Program-made: the position numbers and the translations under genes
Notes under the pieces: model-generated
Databases searched by the model: none
Told to the model about the DNA's origin: nothing
Seen by the model: the letters and a program-made list of their open reading frames with translations, nothing else
NCBI GenBank assembly: GCA_964567045.1
Contig: CAZMLE010000111.1
Span: 1 to 10,314, forward strand
Length of the DNA stretch: 10,314 nucleotides
Direction: 5' to 3'
Source of the DNA: JAFNGF01 sp964567045
GTDB taxonomy: Bacteria > Planctomycetota > Phycisphaerae > Sedimentisphaerales > Anaerobacaceae
Shown: positions 6,599-10,314 of the stretch, piece by piece
Numbering within the stretch: the first letter of the stretch is position 1
Layout: each line of letters starts with the position of its first letter

Positions 6599-6627
6599 AT
6601 TCTAAGGACTTGGGACATATTGTGCAA
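6599..6627 (-). promoter_or_regulatory. Possible sigma-70-type promoter of the glycosidase
   Basis: On the minus strand TTGCAC (complement of 6622-6627), 17 bases, then TAGAAT (complement of 6599-6604), about 75 bases before the start at 6524. The -10 word is good and the -35 word weak. Confidence 0.25.
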
Positions 6628-6844
6628 TGACAAAAGACCGGGTGGGAGCACGAAGTCTGTGATCAACTTGCTTGACCCCTCCACCCGAAAAAGGATACTA
6701 TTCTTCACCGGTGCATTCGTTCACTATCCGCTGGCAGAATAGAACCGGACTGTATTCTCAGGTTCTCAGAACTCCTTGATAGCAATAACCGGCACCTCGT
6801 GAGAGATGGCAGGTAGTAAGGCTCAGTTGACCTTTTGACGTTTT

Positions 6845-6870
6845 GCCCTTCGGGCACGGGCTTTTCTTCT
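6845..6870 (+). terminator. Possible intrinsic terminator
   Basis: GCCC TTC GGGC, or alternatively GCCC pairing with the GGGC at 6858-6861, is followed by TTTTCTTCTT. The stem is short. No plus-strand gene is seen immediately upstream, so it may be a remnant. Confidence 0.25.
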
Positions 6871-6882
6871 TCGCGAGATATG

Positions 6883-6934
6883 CACCGACCGCCTTAATAA
6901 ATATATTGTGGGGCGTAATATTGGGCGGTCGGTG
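6883..6934. repeat. Perfect 11-bp inverted repeat with 30-nt AT-rich loop
   Basis: CACCGACCGCC (6883-6893) and GGCGGTCGGTG (6924-6934) are exact reverse complements. The loop is AT-rich and contains AATAT and ATATT, which can extend pairing. No transposase lies inside. It could be a cruciform-forming site, a protein-binding site or a small RNA hairpin. Confidence 0.6.
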
Positions 6935-7698
6935 AGTTGACGAGAGGCTGAAGCGACTTAGCAGAATAGACAGATGACAAGTGCGTTTGCTGTGGTTGGC
7001 AACGTTTGTTTCTTGTGTGGCTTTTTGGCCTCAATGTCTCGTGGATAGAGTGGGCGACAGGGGAGATGCTTATGCGAGGGGGTCGCAGTGATTGAGATTC
7101 GGGCTTGGTAGCTTGCGAGCAAGGTCCTGGCTTTCAGGCGATCTGTGGGGCACGAGTTTTGTCATATCGCTTCGTTGTATTCGGACATCTTTGTAGGCAG
7201 CGGGGGGTTTGCGCGACAATGGGTGTGGCTATCACTCGCTTAATTCCTTAGCGGTGGTTGCTGGTGGTTAGATGTGAGAGCAGTTGAGTCTGCGTGTGTT
7301 GGCTTGAAGTGGCGGGGCTTGCCTTTCGCAAGCGGGGTAGCGAACGTTATGTTCTGGCTGACAGGTGAGTCTCTGAAGTGCGATGTTTTCATGAATGTGC
7401 TGGTGTGGGTCGACGGCTGTGTGACGGGGCAGAATTCTTTGTGTATCAGCTGTTCGCTGTAGCGAAGAGTGATTTAGAATTGCTGGTAGCTCCTGGTTTG
7501 AGTTTTGGTGGTCAGGGGCAGAGGTTGGTTGGTTCACCAATATTAGGTGAGTTGATACAAGGTTTGGGGTTACGAGGTTGCGCTTGGGTGAAGAAGGCCG
7601 CGGAGATAATATCTCGTTGCGGCGTATATTTTTTAGTTTTTGCGGTGGCCTTCAGCCTTGGTGATTTTTTATCTATTTTAACGTTTCAGTGATTTTTG

Positions 7699-7748
7699 CT
7701 GTTGTTCCGGTGGAATGGTAGTTAAAGCCCCTGGAACGGGAACAACAG
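7699..7748. repeat. 10-bp inverted repeat with 30-nt loop near TTCCGGTGGAA
   Basis: CTGTTGTTCC (7699-7708) and GGAACAACAG (7739-7748) are exact reverse complements around a 30-base loop. The left arm overlaps TTCCGGTGGAA (7705-7715), itself a TTCC/GGAA dyad. The dyad differs by one base from the TTCCAGTGGAA core of archaeal origin recognition boxes. Confidence 0.55.
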
Positions 7749-7831
7749 TTCGAACGATAAGTTCAGTTTTTATAATCACTTAGCTTTCCAAATTACCGAT
7801 GTAAACATTCTGGAGCGGACTAACAACAATT

Positions 7832-8138
7832 ATGGCTCTTAGGGGCAGGTTTTTTCTGTGGCTGCTTGATATTTTGGATGACGAGGCGAAAGAATTAAAA
7901 AGCCTTGAAACCTCTATTATTGATGGGACGGTCTGAAAACGGTGGGCGCGGAAATATTAGTCCATCTTATAAAAGCTGGGGTGAGGAACAGATAGCCAGG
8001 CTGCTGGATCGTTATGGAATCAGCTACCAGTATGAGTATCCTGTTGCTGTGGTTGACCGAGGAAAAACTCGAATATGGTATCCTAATTTTTACCTGCCTG
8101 AGCTTGGTCTGATTATCGAGTATTTTGGTGTTCCTTAA
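7832..8138 (+). pseudogene. PD-(D/E)XK-like nuclease-fold remnant
   Basis: The main frame (from TTG 7905 or ATG 7923) reads SPSYKSWGEEQIARLLDRYG, SYQYEYPVAVVDRGKTRIWY, PNFYLPELGLIIEYFG and then stops. This matches the start of small restriction-endonuclease-like proteins in which a Glu in the SxGE helix is followed by a P(D)FYLP strand and an IIEY strand. Here the first acidic position of the core is Asn (YPNFYLP), and the C-terminal half after IIEYFG is missing. Upstream, in another frame, ATG 7832 gives 34 codons (MALRGRFFLWLLDILDDEAK onward) ending at 7936, which may be the original N-terminus after a frameshift. TATAAT at 7771-7776 could serve as its promoter -10 element. Function is lost or very doubtful. 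Confidence 0.5.
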
Positions 8139-8309
8139 AGGGTATGCGTAGTTTATGCGTGAAGCACATCCTGAAAGCTTTATTGTTGCATAAATTGTGT
8201 CTTCACTTCAAAGTGGTGGGAAAAGTTTTTAAAGAAGCCATGTGTTACACAGCCAAAGGCCAAGGCAGAACGATTGATGTAGCCAGCGGTGCGTTACGTT
8301 AGACCAGAG

Positions 8310-8993
8310 CTAATAAACGATACAGTAGCCTATAAGGTACTTAACCACATCAAACATGATATCCCGCCTTGCCTTTTCAAAGTGCTGTTTAAGAGACGTG
8401 CTCGGCTCAATGGCCCATAGGTATAGTGTCTTTATCGCAACCCGCACATCGGAGTTGGTGTTCTTGACAGCCATGGCGGCAATTGCCCGGATGACTCGCG
8501 TGGGCAAGAATCTCAGGCCTGCATTGGCTCTCTCGGTTAATATCTTTTCTATCTCTGTGGCGTTGTAGCTCCTGAAATGAATTATCTCTGGCTGGAGCGT
8601 GCTTTTTATGCTCTCATCCAAGGGTGTAAGGAACTTTGGATTGTTACTCAGCAAGATGGCCATGTAATTGTTCTGCGACCGGCTGACAAGATAGAGAATA
8701 TCCTTATTTTATCCTTATCGCTCATCAAATCCACTTCGTCGAGCACGAAGACGGTTTTGCCTTGGTTTGAGTCTGTAAATCTCTGCCATAGTTCATCAAG
8801 GCTACATCCCCGTGGTCTCACACCAAGTAATGATGCCAGGATTTTGAAGCTGGTATTGTGCTGGCGGCAGTTGACGTATGCAAAATCCAGCTGACCTTGT
8901 CGGGACAATGTCTTGATGAGATATTTGGCCAGGACACTTTTTCCCGAGCCACGGGAGCCTAATACTACAGCGCAAATAATGCTCAAGAAAAAG
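8310..8993 (-). pseudogene. Archaeal-type Orc1/Cdc6 AAA+ initiator remnant
   Basis: Two minus-strand frames together give a continuous Orc1/Cdc6-like AAA+ domain. The blocks are Walker A GSRGSGKSVLAKYL (8936-8959 covers GSRGSGKS), Walker B VFVLDEVDLM, NNYMAILLSNNPKFL (sensor 1), LDESIKSTLQPE, and the lid with SDVRVAIKTLYLWA (sensor 2 Arg). The halves are one base out of phase near 8703-8712; restoring it gives SDKDK then KDILYLVSRSQNNYMAILL. Sequence before Walker A is missing where the IS701 element begins, and the C-terminal winged helix is missing after FDVVKYL. Intact proteins bind origins and load the helicase in Archaea. A distant bacterial AAA+ relative remains possible. Non-functional as it stands. 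Confidence 0.65.
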
Positions 8994-9011
8994 AGGTAAC
9001 GATGTCGATAA

Positions 9012-9040
9012 CTCCTTATAAGGATAAAAGTTATAAGGAG
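9012..9040 (+). promoter_or_regulatory. Hairpin that sequesters the transposase ribosome site
   Basis: CTCCTTATAA (9012-9021) and TTATAAGGAG (9031-9040) pair perfectly over 10 bp around a 9-base loop. The right arm contains the Shine-Dalgarno AAGGAG (9035-9040), 7 bases before ATG 9048. In a transcript reading in from outside, this stem would hide the ribosome site, a known way for insertion sequences to limit transposase from host promoters. It may also include part of the left terminal repeat. Confidence 0.6.
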
Positions 9041-9047
9041 AATCGAT

Positions 9048-10301
9048 ATGGATATCAAACAGATCAAAGGTATTGGTAAGGAATTGAACGCATTTTTGTC
9101 CCAATTTGATGATTGCTTCAGCCGCAGTGGCTCGCGGCAGAACCTGCGAACCTACGTCAAGGGGCAACTGTCCGACCTGCCCCGCAAAAGCGTTGAGCCC
9201 ATCGCTCTTGCGGCAAACACCGAGCCCCGGACGCTGCAATGTTTTTTGTCCATCCTGCCGTGGGATCACCAGCGTATACGTGACAAATGCCAGTGGCTGG
9301 TGGCTCGCGACCATGCCCACCCGCAGGCCATCGGAATTGTCGATGAATCGGGCAATCCCAAAAAAGGAACTCATACTGCCTGTGTGCAACGGCAGTGGTG
9401 CGGCAACATCGGTAAGACTGATAACTGTGTGGTCGGGGTGCATATCGCATACGTAGCGGGCGATTTTCAGTGCCTTCTCGACAGCGATTTGTATCTGCCG
9501 AAAGACTGGGCGGATGATCCAGTGCGTCGCAAGGAAGTAGGCATTCCTGATGAGGTCATCTATCGCAAGAAAACTGATATTGCCCTTGATCAGGTCTGTC
9601 GATCGGTGAAAAATGGTATTCGTGTATTTGCATGGACGTTCGATGAACTCTATGGCCGTGATGGTGAGTTTCTCGATGGGCTTGAGGCACGCGGCCAAAA
9701 CTATGTAGGGGAGGTTCCGTCCGACTTTAGCGGCTGGCTGTATGAGCCGAAAGTTCTTGTTCGTCCAACCGATAAGGAAAGCCATAGAAGAGGCCCTAAG
9801 CGGCATTTCCCGAGATTGTCCAAAAAAGCACTGCCTGCCTCTGAGGTACGAAATCTGCTGGTGTATTCTCGTGTATTTCAGAAACAAAAGTGGGAGAAGT
9901 TTCATATCAAAGACGGTGAAACCGGTCCGGTGGTCTGGCAAGTCAAGCATGCCCATTTTTACCGTAAACAGGCAGTGGATGGCCTGCCGGGAGCTGTTCA
10001 CTACCTTATCATCGCCCGCAATGTGCTCAATCCTGAAGAGATCAAATATTTTGTCTCGAATATGTTGCCGGGCTCGAGTGGCATTACCTTGGAGAAGCTG
10101 TTGTGGATAGGGTTTTCTCGTGTACCGATTGAGCGGTGTTTTGAGGTTGGCAAACGAGAGCTGGGGATGGATCACTTTGAGGTTCGCGCTTGGCTTGGTA
10201 TCCATCGCCACTTTTATATCAGTCAGTTAAGTTATTTGTTTTGTGCCCGCTTGCATAATAACTGCACTTTCCAAAAAATGACGTTCAATTTGGTTCTTTG
10301 A
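9048..10301 (+). CDS. IS701-family DDE transposase
   Basis: 417 residues, near the usual IS701 length. It catalyses cut-and-paste style movement with an RNase H-fold DDE core. Visible motifs are HPQAIGIVDESGNPKKGTHT (Asp99, first catalytic residue), QRQWCGNIGKTDNC, which is typical of the family, FAWTFDELYG (Asp199, second Asp region) and VPIERCFEVGKRELGMDHFE (Glu362 or nearby, third acidic region), then RAWLGIHRHFYISQLSYLF. The start has a strong AAGGAG site inside a hairpin. All three catalytic regions are present, so it may be active. The last 15 residues or so (NNCTFQKMTFNLVL) are less family-like, and the tail may be altered. Confidence 0.85.
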   Translation: MDIKQIKGIGKELNAFLSQFDDCFSRSGSRQNLRTYVKGQLSDLPRKSVEPIALAANTEPRTLQCFLSILPWDHQRIRDKCQWLVARDHAHPQAIGIVDESGNPKKGTHTACVQRQWCGNIGKTDNCVVGVHIAYVAGDFQCLLDSDLYLPKDWADDPVRRKEVGIPDEVIYRKKTDIALDQVCRSVKNGIRVFAWTFDELYGRDGEFLDGLEARGQNYVGEVPSDFSGWLYEPKVLVRPTDKESHRRGPKRHFPRLSKKALPASEVRNLLVYSRVFQKQKWEKFHIKDGETGPVVWQVKHAHFYRKQAVDGLPGAVHYLIIARNVLNPEEIKYFVSNMLPGSSGITLEKLLWIGFSRVPIERCFEVGKRELGMDHFEVRAWLGIHRHFYISQLSYLFCARLHNNCTFQKMTFNLVL

Positions 10302-10314
10302 CAAATGGTATTGT

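Larger units (their letters stand above)
6564..7831. other. Long gene-free stretch with strong G/T strand bias
   Basis: No gene is convincing on either strand. From about 6940 to 7740 the plus strand is rich in G and T: in 7261-7320, 45 of 60 bases are G or T, with 26 G against 7 C. Open frames here (minus 7268-7540, plus 7378-7692) only mirror this bias, giving His/Pro/Gln-rich or Val/Gly/Phe-rich nonsense, and have no ribosome sites or domains. The stretch holds two inverted repeats (6883-6934, 7699-7748) and small hairpins such as GCTTGC/GCAAGC at 7317-7333. It could be a decayed gene, an RNA gene or a replication-linked region. Confidence 0.5.
8990..10314 (+). mobile_element. IS701-family insertion sequence (right end outside window)
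   Basis: The element is recognised by its transposase at 9048-10301. Its left boundary lies about where Orc1/Cdc6 similarity is lost (roughly 8985-9011). Exact terminal repeats and target duplication cannot be fixed because the right end is beyond the window. Insertion into the Orc1/Cdc6 gene fits the abrupt loss of that gene's N-terminus. Confidence 0.6.

Noticed and set aside
7268..7540. Minus-strand frame of 90 codons in the G/T-rich stretch
   Set aside because: The His/Pro/Gln/Asn-rich product is what C/A-rich sequence yields by chance; no start signal.
7378..7692. Plus-strand frame of 104 codons with a hydrophobic end
   Set aside because: The hydrophobic tail follows from T-rich codons; no ribosome site and no domain.
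6883..7748. The two 30-base-loop inverted repeats as ends of one transposon
   Set aside because: The arms are unrelated in sequence and no transposase or duplicated target is seen.
8159..8206. GTGAAG-CACA / TGTGTCTTCAC imperfect hairpin as a terminator
   Set aside because: It has a bulge, a long loop and no T-tract; likely chance.
8802..10211. 469-codon minus-strand frame opposite the transposase
   Set aside because: It is antisense to a well-recognised DDE transposase and begins inside the Orc1/Cdc6 remnant in the wrong frame.
1..10314. CRISPR array or rRNA
   Set aside because: No regularly spaced direct repeats and no rRNA-like blocks were found on reading both strands.

Overview
The window looks like uncultured, probably Planctomycetota-type bacterial DNA, full of broken and transferred genes. 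The evidence is a sialate O-acetylesterase-like fragment, remnants of an alginate-type O-acetylation locus, a small Myb/SANT-like protein and a secreted glycosidase, in a GC-rich left part with long spacers. This is judged from protein resemblance recalled without any search. The right part (about 6.8 kb onward) differs: it is less GC-rich and carries an archaeal-type Orc1/Cdc6 fragment, a truncated nuclease-like fragment and an IS701-family transposase. That suggests foreign DNA, or an assembly join.

Layout. 1-320: spacer with two strong hairpins. 320-514: SANT/Myb-like small protein. 513-740: hairpins and a possible minus-strand Lys-rich gene tail. 744-1353: SASA esterase remnant lacking the catalytic N-terminus. 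1403-2589: a same-strand run of small genes, including a zinc ribbon, Cys-rich protein(s) with a likely frameshift, and a disordered protein coupled by an ATGA overlap. 2590-2896: spacer with an AATTGAC heptad repeat. 2897-4430: remnants of three adjacent genes, namely an uncharacterised protein, an AlgI-like MBOAT acetyltransferase and an AlgX/AlgJ-like SGNH protein. The first two and the start of the third are fused into one reading frame. 4587-6524 (minus): an intact secreted GH101/GH129-like glycosidase. 6564-7831: no convincing gene, with a strong G/T bias on the plus strand and two inverted repeats. 7832-8138: PD-(D/E)XK-like remnant. 8310 to about 8993 (minus): Orc1/Cdc6 remnant, cut by the IS701 element that runs off the right edge.

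Functional reading. Only the SANT protein, the zinc-ribbon and disordered small proteins, the glycosidase and the transposase look intact. The O-acetylation locus, esterase, Orc1/Cdc6 and nuclease-like genes are all damaged by truncation, internal deletion or single-base frameshifts. No intact new multi-gene system could be demonstrated. The best candidates for something new are the small Cys-rich cluster, the nested hairpin at 217-279 and the Orc1/Cdc6 remnant with its G-rich flank.
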